Below are positions 35,607 through 45,307 of a stretch of 64,000 bases of DNA, one piece after another. Origin of the DNA: Salinisphaera hydrothermalis C41B8 (GTDB lineage: Bacteria > Pseudomonadota > Gammaproteobacteria > Nevskiales > Salinisphaeraceae). Within the stretch, counting starts at the first letter, position 1; each line of letters starts with the position of its first letter. Made by a program: the position numbers and the translations under genes. Location of the stretch: assembly GCF_000732535.1 (NCBI RefSeq), contig NZ_APNK01000010.1, positions 1-64,000 of the forward strand, written 5' to 3'. The notes beneath the pieces are model-generated. The model searched no databases. It had not been told where the DNA came from and saw only the letters and a program-made list of their open reading frames with translations.

Positions 35607-36809
35607 TCAGTAAACTTCAAACAGCCCGGCCGCGCCAATGCCACCGCCGACGCACATCGTAACCACCACGTGTCTGACGCCACGTCGTCGGCCCTCGATA
35701 AGAGCATGGCCAACCATACGGGCGCCGGACATGCCATAGGGGTGGCCAATCGATATGGAGCCGCCGTTGACGTTGTAGATTTCAGGATCGATGCCGAGAT
35801 AATCGCGACAATACAGGCACTGACTTGCGAACGCTTCGTTGAGTTCCCACAAACCGATGTCATTGACGGTCAGGCCGAAGCGATCCAGTAGTTTCGGCAC
35901 CGCATGGACCGGGCCGATGCCCATCTCGTCGGGCGAGCAGCCTGCGACGGCCATCCCGATATAGGCGCCCAGCGGCTGCAGGTCGCGTCGCTCGGCTTCA
36001 CCGGCCTCCATGAGCACGCTGGCCGATGCACCGTCAGAGAGCTGAGACGCATTGCCCGCCGTGATGTATTGTCCCCGCGCAATCTGCTGGCCGTTTTCGA
36101 AGACGGGTTTGAGCTGGGCCAGGCCGGCCAGGGTGGTGCCGGGTCGATTGCCTTCGTCCTGACTTAACGTGACCGCTTCGGACCCGACCGCGCCGGTCTC
36201 TTTATCGACCGTGGTCTTGATCGTGCTCATGGCGACGATCTCCTCGTCGAGCCGGCCCGCCTGTTGAGCTGCGGCCGTACGCATCTGCGACTGATAGGCA
36301 TATTCGTCCTGTGCTTCACGCGATATGCCGTAACGCTCGGCCACGATCTCAGCAGTCTCGATCATGCTCATGTAGATGTCCGGCTGATGCTCGTTGAGCC
36401 AAGGATCCCGGACACGGTACTGATTGCTGTGCTCGTTCTGCACCAGCGAGATCGACTCCAGACCGCCGCCGACGACCACATTCATGCGATCGTGAACGAT
36501 CTGCTTGGCTGCCGTCGCAATACCCATGAGACCGGAGGCGCATTGGCGGTCGATCGTCATCCCGGGCACGCTGGTCGGCAGCCCAGCGCGCAGAGCACAC
36601 TGGCGCGCGACATTGCCGCCAGTTGAACCCTGTTGGCGCGCAACGCCGAGTATCACATCGTCAACGACGGCGGGCTCGAGAGCGGCGCGTTTGATGGCGT
36701 GCTCGATCGCGTGGCCGCCCAGCGCCTGACCCTGGGTATCGTTGAAGGCGCCCCGGTAGGCCTTGCCGATGGGCGTGCGAGCCGTGGAAACGATGACAGC
36801 TTGGCGCAT
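35607..36809 (-). CDS. Acetyl-CoA acetyltransferase / thiolase
   Basis: 400 aa, thiolase II fold. Active Cys in DRQCASGLM (about 90), His in [13 protein letters not shown], and second Cys in [12 protein letters not shown] close to the C-terminus; NEAFA also present. Breaks 3-oxoacyl-CoA to acetyl-CoA plus shortened acyl-CoA, or the reverse. Start at 36809 with AGGAGT upstream. Faces a nitronate-monooxygenase-like gene across a 171-bp region with a perfect operator dyad at 36888-36902. Could serve as the thiolase for the acyl-CoA operon at 50.9-57.1 kb, which has none. Confidence 0.9.
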   Translation of the reverse strand: MRQAVIVSTARTPIGKAYRGAFNDTQGQALGGHAIEHAIKRAALEPAVVDDVILGVARQQGSTGGNVARQCALRAGLPTSVPGMTIDRQCASGLMGIATAAKQIVHDRMNVVVGGGLESISLVQNEHSNQYRVRDPWLNEHQPDIYMSMIETAEIVAERYGISREAQDEYAYQSQMRTAAAQQAGRLDEEIVAMSTIKTTVDKETGAVGSEAVTLSQDEGNRPGTTLAGLAQLKPVFENGQQIARGQYITAGNASQLSDGASASVLMEAGEAERRDLQPLGAYIGMAVAGCSPDEMGIGPVHAVPKLLDRFGLTVNDIGLWELNEAFASQCLYCRDYLGIDPEIYNVNGGSISIGHPYGMSGARMVGHALIEGRRRGVRHVVVTMCVGGGIGAAGLFEVY

Positions 36810-36887
36810 TACACTCCTCATCTGAGTCTTTATTAGGCGGCGGGCGGAAACCGCCGGCATTGCCATGGAATGGCGGGATGTATAAAT

Positions 36888-36902
36888 TGAAACAGTGTTT
36901 CA
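36888..36902. promoter_or_regulatory. Operator dyad 1 (PsrA-like), divergent thiolase/NMO promoter
   Basis: TGAAACAGTGTTTCA; extended by one base each side it is a perfect dyad (TTGAAACA-G-TGTTTCAA, 36887-36903). Lies 79 bp upstream of the thiolase start and about 80 bp upstream of the NMO-like start, so one site could control both. Matches GAAAC-N3-GTTTC, the kind of motif described for PsrA. Confidence 0.7.
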
Positions 36903-36980
36903 AAAAAAGCATGAATTTGGAGTATGTGGAGCACGGGTAATGGCGTCAAGCCGGTACAGGCTTCGATGGGAGAGTGGGGC

Positions 36981-37931
36981 ATGTCGCTGAGTGAACGACT
37001 GCGCGCGCAGATGCGGCTGCCGGTCATCGGCTCGCCGATGTTCATCGTCTCCAACCCGCAGCTGGTGATCGCCCAGTGCCGAAACGGGATCATCGGGTCA
37101 TTCCCGGCGCTGAATGCCCGGGCGGCGGATCAGCTGCCGGTCTGGCTAGAGCGGATCACGAACGCGCTGCGGGCTGAACGCGAGGCCCGGCCCGAGGCTC
37201 GGATCGCGCCGTTTGCGGTGAACCAGATCGTGCATGCGTCCAACGATCGCCTGGAACAGGATCTGCGCGCCTGTGCGGATTTTCGAGTGCCGCTGCTGAT
37301 CACCAGTCTCCGCGCGCCGCATGCGGCGGTGGAAGCCGCCCACGACTACGGCGGGCATGTCTTCCATGACGTGATCAATGTCCGCCACGCGGAGAAGGCG
37401 ATCGAGGCTGGCGTCGACGGGCTCATCGTAGTCTGTGCCGGAGCAGGCGGGCATGCCGGTACGCTCAGCCCGTTCGCGCTGGTGTCCGAGATTCGACGAT
37501 TCTGGGACGGGCCGCTGGTTCTGTCCGGCGCGATTACCCGGGGCGAGCACATTCTCGCGGCGCAGGCTCTGGGCGCGGATTTCGCCTATATGGGCACGCG
37601 TTTCATCGCCACCGAAGAAGCCAACGCCGTGGCCGACTACAAGACCATGATCACGGCCTCGAGTGCCGCGGATATCGTCTACAGCAATCTATTCACAGGC
37701 GTTCACGGCAATTATCTGCGGGGCTCCATCGAGAACGCGGGCCTCGACCCGGATGCGCTTTCGGAGTCGGACAAGCAGGCCATGAGCTTCGGCAGCGATC
37801 GCAAGAAGACCTGGAAGGATATCTGGGGCGCAGGCCAGGGCGTGGGGAATATCGATACCGTCGAACCGGCCGCCGCGATCATCGATCGCCTGGCCGAGGA
37901 ATACGAGGCCGCGCGCCAGCGGCTGGCATGA
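36981..37931 (+). CDS. Nitronate monooxygenase / 2-nitropropane-dioxygenase-like flavoprotein
   Basis: 316 aa TIM barrel with FMN. N-terminal PVIGSPMFIVSNPQLV and the FMN-phosphate loops VVCAGAGGHAG (about 150-160) and LSGAITRGEHILAAQALGADFAYMGTRF are clear. Start at 36981 after GGAGAG. In fatty-acid clusters members may handle unsaturated acyl-CoA or nitronates; also resembles FabK-like enzymes, though the operonic context is catabolic. Divergent from the thiolase, convergent with the MaoC gene. Confidence 0.87.
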   Translation: MSLSERLRAQMRLPVIGSPMFIVSNPQLVIAQCRNGIIGSFPALNARAADQLPVWLERITNALRAEREARPEARIAPFAVNQIVHASNDRLEQDLRACADFRVPLLITSLRAPHAAVEAAHDYGGHVFHDVINVRHAEKAIEAGVDGLIVVCAGAGGHAGTLSPFALVSEIRRFWDGPLVLSGAITRGEHILAAQALGADFAYMGTRFIATEEANAVADYKTMITASSAADIVYSNLFTGVHGNYLRGSIENAGLDPDALSESDKQAMSFGSDRKKTWKDIWGAGQGVGNIDTVEPAAAIIDRLAEEYEAARQRLA

Positions 37932-37994
37932 CGATGTCCGCCGGGCACGGCGCGAACCGCAGCCCGGCTGGGCAGTCCGGCGCAGCACCCGCCG

Positions 37995-38489
37995 TCATAT
38001 GATGTAAAGCGTCAGCGTCTCGGCGATGCAGGCTGGCTTGTCATGGTCCTCGATCTCGAGGGTGACGTGGCAGGTCACGCGATAACGGCCCTCGCCCCGG
38101 GCGGCGACGTCGTCCAGCCAGGTCCGGGCGCGTATCCGGGCGCCCGCCGGAACCGGGCTGACGAAGCGGACGGCGTTCAGCCCATAGTTCACGCGCGCCG
38201 TCGTCCCGCGGACGGTGAAGACGTCACCGGCCAGGCGTGGGATCAGAGATAACGTCAGGAAACCATGCGCGACCGGGCCGCCGAACGGCGATTCACGGGT
38301 CGCGCGTGCTACATCGACATGGATCCACTGCCGGTCGTCGGTCGCCTCGGCGAATTGATCGATGCGCGACTGGTCGATTCGCAGCCAGTCGCTCGTGCCG
38401 AGTTCGCTCCCAACACGAGCCTGCAAGGCTGCGATATCTCGAGGATCAGCACGGCGGGCCCAGCGCATGAAACGCGGCCAACGCTGCAC
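37995..38489 (-). CDS. MaoC-family (R)-enoyl-CoA hydratase
   Basis: 164 aa, hotdog fold. The hydratase-2 motif is intact: FAEATDDRQWIHVD with catalytic Asp and His (about 46-59), then SPFGGPVAHGFLTLSLI. It hydrates 2-enoyl-CoA to (R)-3-hydroxyacyl-CoA, linking beta-oxidation to other uses. GTG at 38489 or ATG at 38468 could be the start, with no decisive ribosome site. 20 bp after etfA, last gene of the SDR-ETF operon. Confidence 0.85.
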   Translation of the reverse strand: MQRWPRFMRWARRADPRDIAALQARVGSELGTSDWLRIDQSRIDQFAEATDDRQWIHVDVARATRESPFGGPVAHGFLTLSLIPRLAGDVFTVRGTTARVNYGLNAVRFVSPVPAGARIRARTWLDDVAARGEGRYRVTCHVTLEIEDHDKPACIAETLTLYII

Positions 38490-38509
38490 CGATCCGAGAC
38501 CGCAAGGCG

Positions 38510-39463
38510 CTATCCAACGGCCCGTTCCAGCTCGGGGATGATGTCGAACAGATCCCCGACCAGGCCGATGTCGGCGATTTCGAAGATTGGGGCGTCCTCG
38601 TCCTTGTTGATGGCGACGATCGTGCCGGCATCCTTGATACCGGCCAGATGCTGGATCGCGCCCGAGATGCCGAAGCAGATATAGAGTGTCGGGGAAATAA
38701 TCTTGCCGGTTTGACCGACCTGCATGTCGTTCGGAACATACCCCGCATCCACCGCCGCTCTCGAGGCGCCGACCGCCGCGCCTATCTTGTCGGCGAAGTT
38801 GTAGATGATGCGGAAATTCTCCTCGCTGCCGACACCGCGGCCGCCGGACACCACCTTGGGCGCGGTCTGCAGGTCAGGACGGTCCGATGTCTGCTGTTCC
38901 AGCCCGACGAAGCGGGTATGGCTCGGCACTTCGACGTCGAGTTCGAGTGGTTCGATCGCGGCTTCGTTGCCGCCGGCTGCGGCAGGATAGGACGCACAGC
39001 GCACCGAGGCGACCAGCACCCGATCGGCCGGGGCGGCGACAGTGTTCACCGCGTTCCCGGCATAGATGGGCCGATCGAACTCGTGGGGGGTGTGGACAGC
39101 CATGATGTCGGTCACCATGGGGGCGCCGAGCAGGGCGGCGACCCGGGGCATCAGATCCTTGCCGAACGTCGTGTTCGGGCCGAGTACGTGGCTATAGCCG
39201 CCGCGCTCGACGGCAGCCGCGATCCGGGGCGCGAGTACGGCTGCAGTGGGATGGGCATGGGCCGCGTCATCGGCGTGATACACCGTGGCGACGCCGTCGA
39301 TGCGGGCGGCTTCGGCGGCGATGGCCGCCGCCCCGTCGTCGGCCAACACCAGGACATCAATCGCGTCCGGGGCGATCTGCTGCGCGCATGCGATCGTGCG
39401 GGCGGTCGATTCGTTGAGCGCACCCTGCAGATGATCAGCGATGATCAGGATCTTGTAGCTCAT
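38510..39463 (-). CDS. etfA: Electron transfer flavoprotein alpha subunit
   Basis: 317 aa, carries FAD and passes electrons from acyl-CoA dehydrogenases to ETF-QO. C-terminal FAD domain with SGGRGVGSEENF, GQTGKIISPTLYI, FGISGAIQHLAG and INKDEDAPIFEIADIGLVGD is fully conserved. Overlaps etfB by 4 bp. Serves the several acyl-CoA dehydrogenases encoded in this window. Confidence 0.95.
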   Translation of the reverse strand: MSYKILIIADHLQGALNESTARTIACAQQIAPDAIDVLVLADDGAAAIAAEAARIDGVATVYHADDAAHAHPTAAVLAPRIAAAVERGGYSHVLGPNTTFGKDLMPRVAALLGAPMVTDIMAVHTPHEFDRPIYAGNAVNTVAAPADRVLVASVRCASYPAAAGGNEAAIEPLELDVEVPSHTRFVGLEQQTSDRPDLQTAPKVVSGGRGVGSEENFRIIYNFADKIGAAVGASRAAVDAGYVPNDMQVGQTGKIISPTLYICFGISGAIQHLAGIKDAGTIVAINKDEDAPIFEIADIGLVGDLFDIIPELERAVG

Positions 39464-40206
39464 AGCAGGCTTTTCTCCTTGAGTTTGGCGACCAGTTCGT
39501 CGACGGATTCGACACGCACGCCGGATTCGCGCTGTGGCGGCGGAGCGGTTTTGAGCGATTCCAGCGCCGCGGCCGGTGCCACGCCGAGCTCGTCCAGGCT
39601 GCTGCTCTCGATCGGCTTCTTCTTGGCCTTCATGATGTTGGGCAGCTTGAGATAGCGCGGCTCATTCAGGCGCAGGTCGGTCGTGATCACGGCCGGCAGG
39701 TCGACATCCAGGGTTTCGAGGCCGGCATCGACTTCCCGGGTGACGCGGGCACTGTCATCGGCCAGCTCGATCGACGAGGCGAAGGTGGCCTGTGGCCAGC
39801 CGAGCAGGGCGGCCGTCATGGGTCCGGTCTGGCTGGCGTCGTCATCGATGGCCTGTTTGCCCATCAGAAAGACCTGCGGCTGCTCGTTCTCGGCGATCGC
39901 CTTGAACACGCCGGCGGCGGTCAGTGGCTGTACCGGTTCCTCGGTCTTGACGTGGATGGCGCGGTCGCAGCCGAAGGCCAGAGCGCTGCGCAGCTGCTCG
40001 CCGGCTGCATCGGGGCCGATCGTCACCGCCACGACCTCGTCGCAGAGGCCGGCTTCCTTCCAGCGAATGGCCTGCTCGACGGCGATCTCGTCGAAGGGAT
40101 TCATGCTGTGCTTGACGCCGTCGGTGACCACGCCCGAACCGTCGGACTTGATCTGGATACGGACGTTGTAGTCGATCGCGCGCTTAACGCTGACGAGTAC
40201 TTTCAT
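39460..40206 (-). CDS. etfB: Electron transfer flavoprotein beta subunit
   Basis: 248 aa, binds AMP structurally and forms the ETF heterodimer. Signature segments VSVKRAIDYNVRI at the N-terminus, MNPFDEIAVEQAIR, LMGKQAIDDDASQTGPMTA, and the C-terminal recognition-loop region TDLRLNEPRYLKLPNIMKAKKKPIE, which docks with the dehydrogenases. 16 bp after the ETF-QO gene. Confidence 0.95.
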   Translation of the reverse strand: MKVLVSVKRAIDYNVRIQIKSDGSGVVTDGVKHSMNPFDEIAVEQAIRWKEAGLCDEVVAVTIGPDAAGEQLRSALAFGCDRAIHVKTEEPVQPLTAAGVFKAIAENEQPQVFLMGKQAIDDDASQTGPMTAALLGWPQATFASSIELADDSARVTREVDAGLETLDVDLPAVITTDLRLNEPRYLKLPNIMKAKKKPIESSSLDELGVAPAAALESLKTAPPPQRESGVRVESVDELVAKLKEKSLL

Positions 40207-40222
40207 GACGCTCCTTGAGGGG

Positions 40223-41845
40223 TCAGAGGTTGTAGTAATTCGGCCCCGAGCCGCCCTCGGGCACGACCCAGTTGATGATCTGGTAGGGATCCTTGATATC
40301 GCAGGTCTTGCAGTGCACGCAGTTGGCGGCGTTGATCTTCAATTCGGCCTGGCCGGTCTCGTTCTCGACCATCTCGTAGACATTGGCCGGGCAGAAACGG
40401 GTACAGGGGTTGCCGTACTCGTGGGTACAGCGTTCGATGCAGATGCTGGTATCGAGCACCTGCAGGTGCACCGGCTGATCCTCGTCGTGCTCGGTCTGGG
40501 CGAAGTAGACCGACGCCAGCCGGTCGCGGGGCGGCAGATCGCGGTCGACGTAGCCCTGGGCGTCTTCCGGCGTCGGGCTGTCGAGGTCGTCCAGGCGCCG
40601 GGTCGCCTGCCAGTCGGCATGATTGGACAGCGTCCAGGGCGAAGCGCCTTTCGTGATCGTCTCCCAGCCGGCGTTGAGCAGGCCGACCCACTTGCCCTTG
40701 TTGAAACCGGGGCGGATGTTGCGCACCTTCTTCAGCTCCGCGCCAACCGTCGAGGCGCGCAGGGCGGCATCGAAGCCGTCGGCCGTGCCGTGGGCGTGGA
40801 GATGATCGGCGGCGATCATCCCCGAACGCATCGCGGTATGGATGCCCTTGATCTTGGGCACGTTCAGCGTGCCGGCGGCGTCCCCCAGGATGACCGCGCC
40901 GGGCATCTCTGTTTTCGGCAGCGACTGCCAGCCACCCTCGACCAGCGCACGGGCCCCGGCGGAGATGATCTCGCCGCCTTCCAACATCGGCTTGATCCGC
41001 GGATGGTGCTTGAACTGCTGGAAGGCCTCGAACGGGCGCAGGCGTGGGTCGGCATAGTCCAGACCGACGACGAAGCCGATCGCGATCCGGTTGTCGTCGA
41101 GGTGGTAGACGAATCCGCCGCCGTAGGTGTCGTCGTCCAGAGGCCAGCCGATCGTGTGCTGGATCAGGCCCGGCCGACACTGGCTTTCCGGGACCTTCCA
41201 GAGCTCCTTGAGGCCGATGCCGTAGGTCTGGGGATCACTGTGCCGGTCCAGCTCGAAGTGCTGGATCAGCTGCTTGCTGCAGTTGCCGCGACAGCCTTCG
41301 GCGAACAGCGTGACCGGGGCATGGATCTCGATGCCCGGCGTGAAGCCGTTCTTGGGCTGTCCGGCGCGGTCCAGACCCATGTCCGGCGTGCGCACGCCCC
41401 TGACTGCGCCGGCCTCGTCGAACAGCGCCTCGGCGGCCGAAAAGCCGGGATAGATCTCCACGCCCAGGGCCTCGGCCTTCGGCGCCAGCCAACTCATCAG
41501 ATTGCCGACCGAGACGATCACGTTGCCGTGGTTGTTCTGCTGCGGCGGGGTGGGCAGGCGTCGACTGCCGTCCTGGTGCAGCATCCAGAATTCATCGTCG
41601 GCGGCATCCACGCAGATCGCGGGTGGATCGTCGCGCCAGTCGGGCACGAGCTCGTCGAGCGGGCCGGTCTCGACCACCGCGCCGGCCAGATTGTGGGCGC
41701 CGACCTCCGAGGCTTTTTCGAGCACGCAGACCTCGGTGTCCGGGGCGTTCTGTTTGATGCGCATGGCCGCGGCCAGCCCGGCCGGCCCGGCGCCCACGAC
41801 CAGTACGTCGTAGGCCATGACGTCGCGCTCGATTGGTTCGCTCAT
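40223..41845 (-). CDS. Electron transfer flavoprotein-ubiquinone oxidoreductase
   Basis: 540 aa membrane-associated flavoprotein handing electrons from ETF to ubiquinone. N-terminal FAD site DVLVVGAGPAGLAAAMRI, ETF-QO GEGCRGN-like segment (here AEGCRGNCSKQ), quinone-binding region, and the C-terminal 4Fe-4S domain with the Cys of CIERCTHEYGNPCTRFCP and CVHCKTCDIKDP. Placing ETF-QO with etfBA and an SDR in one operon under operator 2 couples electron flow to acyl-CoA catabolism. Confidence 0.94.
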   Translation of the reverse strand: MSEPIERDVMAYDVLVVGAGPAGLAAAMRIKQNAPDTEVCVLEKASEVGAHNLAGAVVETGPLDELVPDWRDDPPAICVDAADDEFWMLHQDGSRRLPTPPQQNNHGNVIVSVGNLMSWLAPKAEALGVEIYPGFSAAEALFDEAGAVRGVRTPDMGLDRAGQPKNGFTPGIEIHAPVTLFAEGCRGNCSKQLIQHFELDRHSDPQTYGIGLKELWKVPESQCRPGLIQHTIGWPLDDDTYGGGFVYHLDDNRIAIGFVVGLDYADPRLRPFEAFQQFKHHPRIKPMLEGGEIISAGARALVEGGWQSLPKTEMPGAVILGDAAGTLNVPKIKGIHTAMRSGMIAADHLHAHGTADGFDAALRASTVGAELKKVRNIRPGFNKGKWVGLLNAGWETITKGASPWTLSNHADWQATRRLDDLDSPTPEDAQGYVDRDLPPRDRLASVYFAQTEHDEDQPVHLQVLDTSICIERCTHEYGNPCTRFCPANVYEMVENETGQAELKINAANCVHCKTCDIKDPYQIINWVVPEGGSGPNYYNL

Positions 41846-41948
41846 AAAGGACTCATGGATGACAGGAAAGAGCGGCGCCGCCCGTCGCCATGGACCGTAC
41901 CCGCATTGGAACGTGGCGCTGGCGGGGTAGGACGGTTCGATTTCATGA

Positions 41949-42737
41949 TCAGATCTTCATGCCGGGCATGTTCAAGGAGGCCGTGTTGCCGCCGTCGACC
42001 GCGAGTGCCTGACCGGTCATGAAGCTGGCATCCTCGCTGGCGAGAAAGGCGATGACGGCGGCGATTTCCTCGGGGTGGCCGTAGCGCCGCAGTTCGCAGC
42101 GCGCTCCGAGCTTGTGACTTTTGCCATGAGCTGCGGCGTATTCGAACACCGGGCGTGTCATGCCGGTTTCGATCAGGCCCGGGCAGACCGCGTTGACACG
42201 GATGCCGTATTCGCCGAGATCGCAGGCGGCCGTTTGCGTCAGGCTGATTACGCCGGCCTTGGTGGCGCTGTAGGCGTTGCCGCCGGCCCCGGAGCGGATG
42301 CCGGCCACAGAGGCCGTGTTGACGATCGCACCGCGGCCCGCGATGCGCATGGCGCCGGCCACTGCCTGCAACATCCAGGCGCTGCCCAGCAGGTTCACGT
42401 CGACCACGTGACGCCAGTTGTCCGGATCATTGTCATGGATCGGCGAATGGTCCGTGCCCGCGGTGCCAGCGTTGTTGCACAGCACGTCGATGCGCCCGTA
42501 ACGGGCCAGAACTTCCGAAACCTGCGACGCGACCGCCTCGCGATCACGTATATCCAGCGTTCGTATCCAGTGACCGTCTTCGGCCGGTAGCTCGGCGGGT
42601 AGATTGGCCAGGGCGGCTTCGTCGCGATCCAGGGCGACCACGGTCGCGCCTTCGGCCGCCAGGCGCTTTGCGCAGGCTCGCCCGATGCCGCTCGCGGCGC
42701 CGGTGATCATCGTAATCTGTTGATCGAAGCGGTTCAT
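41949..42737 (-). CDS. SDR-family NAD(P)-dependent oxidoreductase
   Basis: 262 aa classical SDR: cofactor motif TGAASGIG (about 12-19), CNNAG, catalytic Ser in NTASVAG, and YSATK (Tyr/Lys); PGLIETGM in the substrate loop. Probably a 3-hydroxyacyl-CoA or secondary alcohol dehydrogenase. ATG at 42737 chosen; another at 42758 is possible and neither has a good ribosome site. First gene of the operon SDR, ETF-QO, etfB, etfA, MaoC, with operator 2 about 64 bp upstream. Confidence 0.88.
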   Translation of the reverse strand: MNRFDQQITMITGAASGIGRACAKRLAAEGATVVALDRDEAALANLPAELPAEDGHWIRTLDIRDREAVASQVSEVLARYGRIDVLCNNAGTAGTDHSPIHDNDPDNWRHVVDVNLLGSAWMLQAVAGAMRIAGRGAIVNTASVAGIRSGAGGNAYSATKAGVISLTQTAACDLGEYGIRVNAVCPGLIETGMTRPVFEYAAAHGKSHKLGARCELRRYGHPEEIAAVIAFLASEDASFMTGQALAVDGGNTASLNMPGMKI

Positions 42738-42800
42738 GGCGCAACGGTTGGTGGGCATGTCTATTGATTTTACTGTCGATTGAGCCGGCGTCAATAAAAA

Positions 42801-42815
42801 TGAAACACCATTTCG
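42801..42815. promoter_or_regulatory. Operator dyad 2 (PsrA-like), SDR-ETF operon
   Basis: TGAAACACCATTTCG, about 64 bp upstream of the SDR start codon. Same 15-bp pattern as the other six sites (YGRAAYNNYRTTTYR). Confidence 0.65.
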
Positions 42816-42889
42816 AAATACGTGAAAGGAGTGGCGGCGACTGCCGGTCTGCGTGCTTTTCGAGGCGCAGCTGTCGCCGGTATAACGGG

Positions 42890-43516
42890 CTATGGTGATG
42901 GCCTGAAAAGGCCGGCTTGCGTGAGTTCGCGAGCGATCACATTGGCGAATTGAGCCGCCCCGATTCTCAGACCCTTGGGATTATGCGTTACCGAAGTCGC
43001 GGACCAGACGATGGCCTGTTGTTTGATGTCCCAGAAATTGATTCGGGCCACGTAAGTTGTCTCATTGATCGAGAAATCGGGCCCCAACGGCTGGGCGCGC
43101 ATGCTCAGGCTGGCCGCGGGCGGTACGGGTGCCGAAGGGCCCGAGCTGACGTTGACGTTCTCGATCTTTTTATGCACGAGATGAATGCCGATAGCGCTGT
43201 CGAATCCCTGTTGGCGCAGACGCTTTGCGAGGTAGGCTCGTGATTTGCCCCGGATACCCTTATTGCCGTAAATCGGCATTGCGGCGCGTGCATTCACGCC
43301 ACGCCGTCGCAGGGCATCGACCACTGCATTTTCCAATGTAGCTCGGCTCGGCGAATCGATCAGAACGCCGACTACCGGAGCGCGATACGGCGGCTGGGCG
43401 GCTTTTTCCATGTTCGGTCGCACATCCACGACGCGCGTATTGCGATAGGGTGAATTGGTGCAGGCGGCCAGTAGGACCAGTCCACCCAGCGCTAAAGCTA
43501 TTTTGATCTTGTTCAT
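42890..43516 (-). CDS. Putative lipoprotein of unknown function
   Basis: 208 aa. Signal peptide with lipobox LAAC (Cys about 19) followed by Thr-Asn, which suits outer-membrane sorting. The rest has the look of an envelope-assembly lipoprotein with alternating strands and helices (VVGVLIDSPSRATLENAVVDALRRRGV, then DSAIGIHLV and INFWDIKQQAIVWSATS), but I do not recognise a named family. 33 bp downstream of the DUF1302 gene on the same strand, so co-transcribed and possibly assisting that outer-membrane protein. Confidence 0.8.
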   Translation of the reverse strand: MNKIKIALALGGLVLLAACTNSPYRNTRVVDVRPNMEKAAQPPYRAPVVGVLIDSPSRATLENAVVDALRRRGVNARAAMPIYGNKGIRGKSRAYLAKRLRQQGFDSAIGIHLVHKKIENVNVSSGPSAPVPPAASLSMRAQPLGPDFSINETTYVARINFWDIKQQAIVWSATSVTHNPKGLRIGAAQFANVIARELTQAGLFRPSP

Positions 43517-43549
43517 CGAGACCTGTCCTCGGTTGGTTCGCTTGCGGGA

Positions 43550-45307
43550 CTAGAACGAATAACTGGCGCTGAAGGCGAAATAATCGCGGTCCTGGACCGT
43601 GCTATATTTCGTGGTGTTGTAGTTGGTATAGGACAGGTCGCCGCCAAGATGGTGATACTGGAGGCCAAGCCCGGCGGTGATCGTGCGTTGATGCGCTTCG
43701 AATGAATTATCGCTGGAATACCCGTCGACGCCCTGGCGCAGGGTCAAGCTCGGCTTGAGCGTCACTGGGCCGATGGCGTTTTTGTAGGTCGACTCGACCG
43801 AAATTTGGTAACCCCAGCTGAAGTCGGTTACGTAGCCGCCCGCATCGGGAGCCCCAACCCCGAAATTCGTGTGTCGGCCGAAGCGAATATCGTTGTGGTT
43901 TGGCAGGTTGGGAATCGTTTCGAACGCCGTTTCGGCCGATGCCACCGTTTTGTCGGCGCCGAGCAGATCGGGAATGATGGTTGTGAAGGTCAGTTCTGCG
44001 CGCTCTACGCCGTAGCGTTTATAGCCTTGGACATCTTGGCCGAGACCGCGTGAATCGACGTAGGCTTGGGTGCCGGCCGGGATATTGGGGTTCGCCGGTT
44101 CGCCCGTGGCCGAGGTGGCCGATTGTGTGGTCAGATCCGGGGTGTTGATCTGCAGCGGCATGTTGTCGATGTAGCTCAGATTGAGCGCCAGATTGCCGAT
44201 GTTCTGGAATGTCTTGTCAGCGGTCAGGCCAAACACACGAATATCGTTTGGATAGTCGTAGTGGAAGGTGATGGAATTAAACACTGACGGCGCGGAAGCG
44301 GTCGGTCGCGGATCCGCATTCTTGTGCAGCGAGTAATACGGCAGACGCGCGTTGTAGTTGAAAAAATAGGCGCCGACATGCGCATTCTGCTGCGCGAATG
44401 AGTAATCGAGCTTGAAGCCGTACTGTCCGCCGTTGCTGGCCTTGTTATCCGGACCGCGTCGGAAATAAAGGCCCTGCTCGAGCGCGACGCGATTGGGCAC
44501 CACCACCTGGTTTGAAAACGTGGCATAACAGCCGGGCGCGACGTTGTCGTAAGTGGCGTAGAACGTGCCGCAGCCGTCGGTGACCGAATGTTGCCAGTCG
44601 AACTGGTAGAACGCTTTCATGTCCAGATGCTTCGTCAAACCCACGTCCGCGCTGAGGCTGCCGGACGGGATGAGGTACTGCTCGTATTCGGAGCCGGGCC
44701 GATGAAACGCCGGCAGGTCGATGGCATTCAGCGAGCCGAATGAGCCTCGGGTAAACAGGCTGCGGCCCCACAGCAGCAATTGCTTGCCGAGCTTGAAGCT
44801 GACGTCATGTCCTCGGACATCGAATTTCCCGAACGCGTAAGCCTGTTGAAACGTGGCGCCGTTGAACTTGGCGCGTCTGTTGAAACCGTTGTCGCTCAGT
44901 GGTGTATTCGGTGCATAGCCGTTCGGCACGTTGCCGTGCGCCACCGACTTGTTGTCTTCTAGATAGTCTTCCCAGGCCTGGCCGCTGACGAATATCCCAT
45001 AGTTGCCACGGCTCAGTTTCACGCTGCCGTAGAGCTGGGCGCTGCCCTTCACGAAATCGCCTTTGTTGTAATTGAGATCGCCGTCGTCCGAGACTGCATC
45101 ATTCGACCGCCCGCCGGCCTTGTTGCCCGCGAACAGGATGTCGTTGCTCGGCGATTGGGTTCGGATGGCGCTGCCCGCGATCGCCTTGAGGTTCCAGTCG
45201 GCGGAAACGCCATGCCCGATATCGACACTTCCGCCGGCGAAGGCAGGACCGGCGACTGACAACAACCCGACTGCATACAGCCCTCTTTTGCGAAAACCGC
45301 TGCGCAT
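43550..45307 (-). CDS. DUF1302 outer-membrane protein
   Basis: 585 aa. Signal peptide cut after AFA (about residue 24), then a long beta-rich barrel ending FAFSASYSF, with terminal Phe as in outer-membrane barrels. The DUF1302 pattern (mature N-terminal LKAIAGSAIRTQSPSND; later KLGKQLLLWGRSLF, DLPAFHRPGSEYEQY) is clear. DUF1302 proteins are commonly linked to hydrophobic substrate use (fatty acids, alkanes, steroids, phthalate esters) and to DUF1329 lipoproteins; here the partner lipoprotein is of another kind. Start at 45307 behind GGAGAG. Likely a channel for hydrophobic substrates of the catabolic operons. Confidence 0.87.
   Translation of the reverse strand: MRSGFRKRGLYAVGLLSVAGPAFAGGSVDIGHGVSADWNLKAIAGSAIRTQSPSNDILFAGNKAGGRSNDAVSDDGDLNYNKGDFVKGSAQLYGSVKLSRGNYGIFVSGQAWEDYLEDNKSVAHGNVPNGYAPNTPLSDNGFNRRAKFNGATFQQAYAFGKFDVRGHDVSFKLGKQLLLWGRSLFTRGSFGSLNAIDLPAFHRPGSEYEQYLIPSGSLSADVGLTKHLDMKAFYQFDWQHSVTDGCGTFYATYDNVAPGCYATFSNQVVVPNRVALEQGLYFRRGPDNKASNGGQYGFKLDYSFAQQNAHVGAYFFNYNARLPYYSLHKNADPRPTASAPSVFNSITFHYDYPNDIRVFGLTADKTFQNIGNLALNLSYIDNMPLQINTPDLTTQSATSATGEPANPNIPAGTQAYVDSRGLGQDVQGYKRYGVERAELTFTTIIPDLLGADKTVASAETAFETIPNLPNHNDIRFGRHTNFGVGAPDAGGYVTDFSWGYQISVESTYKNAIGPVTLKPSLTLRQGVDGYSSDNSFEAHQRTITAGLGLQYHHLGGDLSYTNYNTTKYSTVQDRDYFAFSASYSF

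Noticed and set aside
40205-42022. 605-aa plus-strand open frame
   Set aside because: Antisense of the ETF-QO gene, which has all its Fe-S cysteines.
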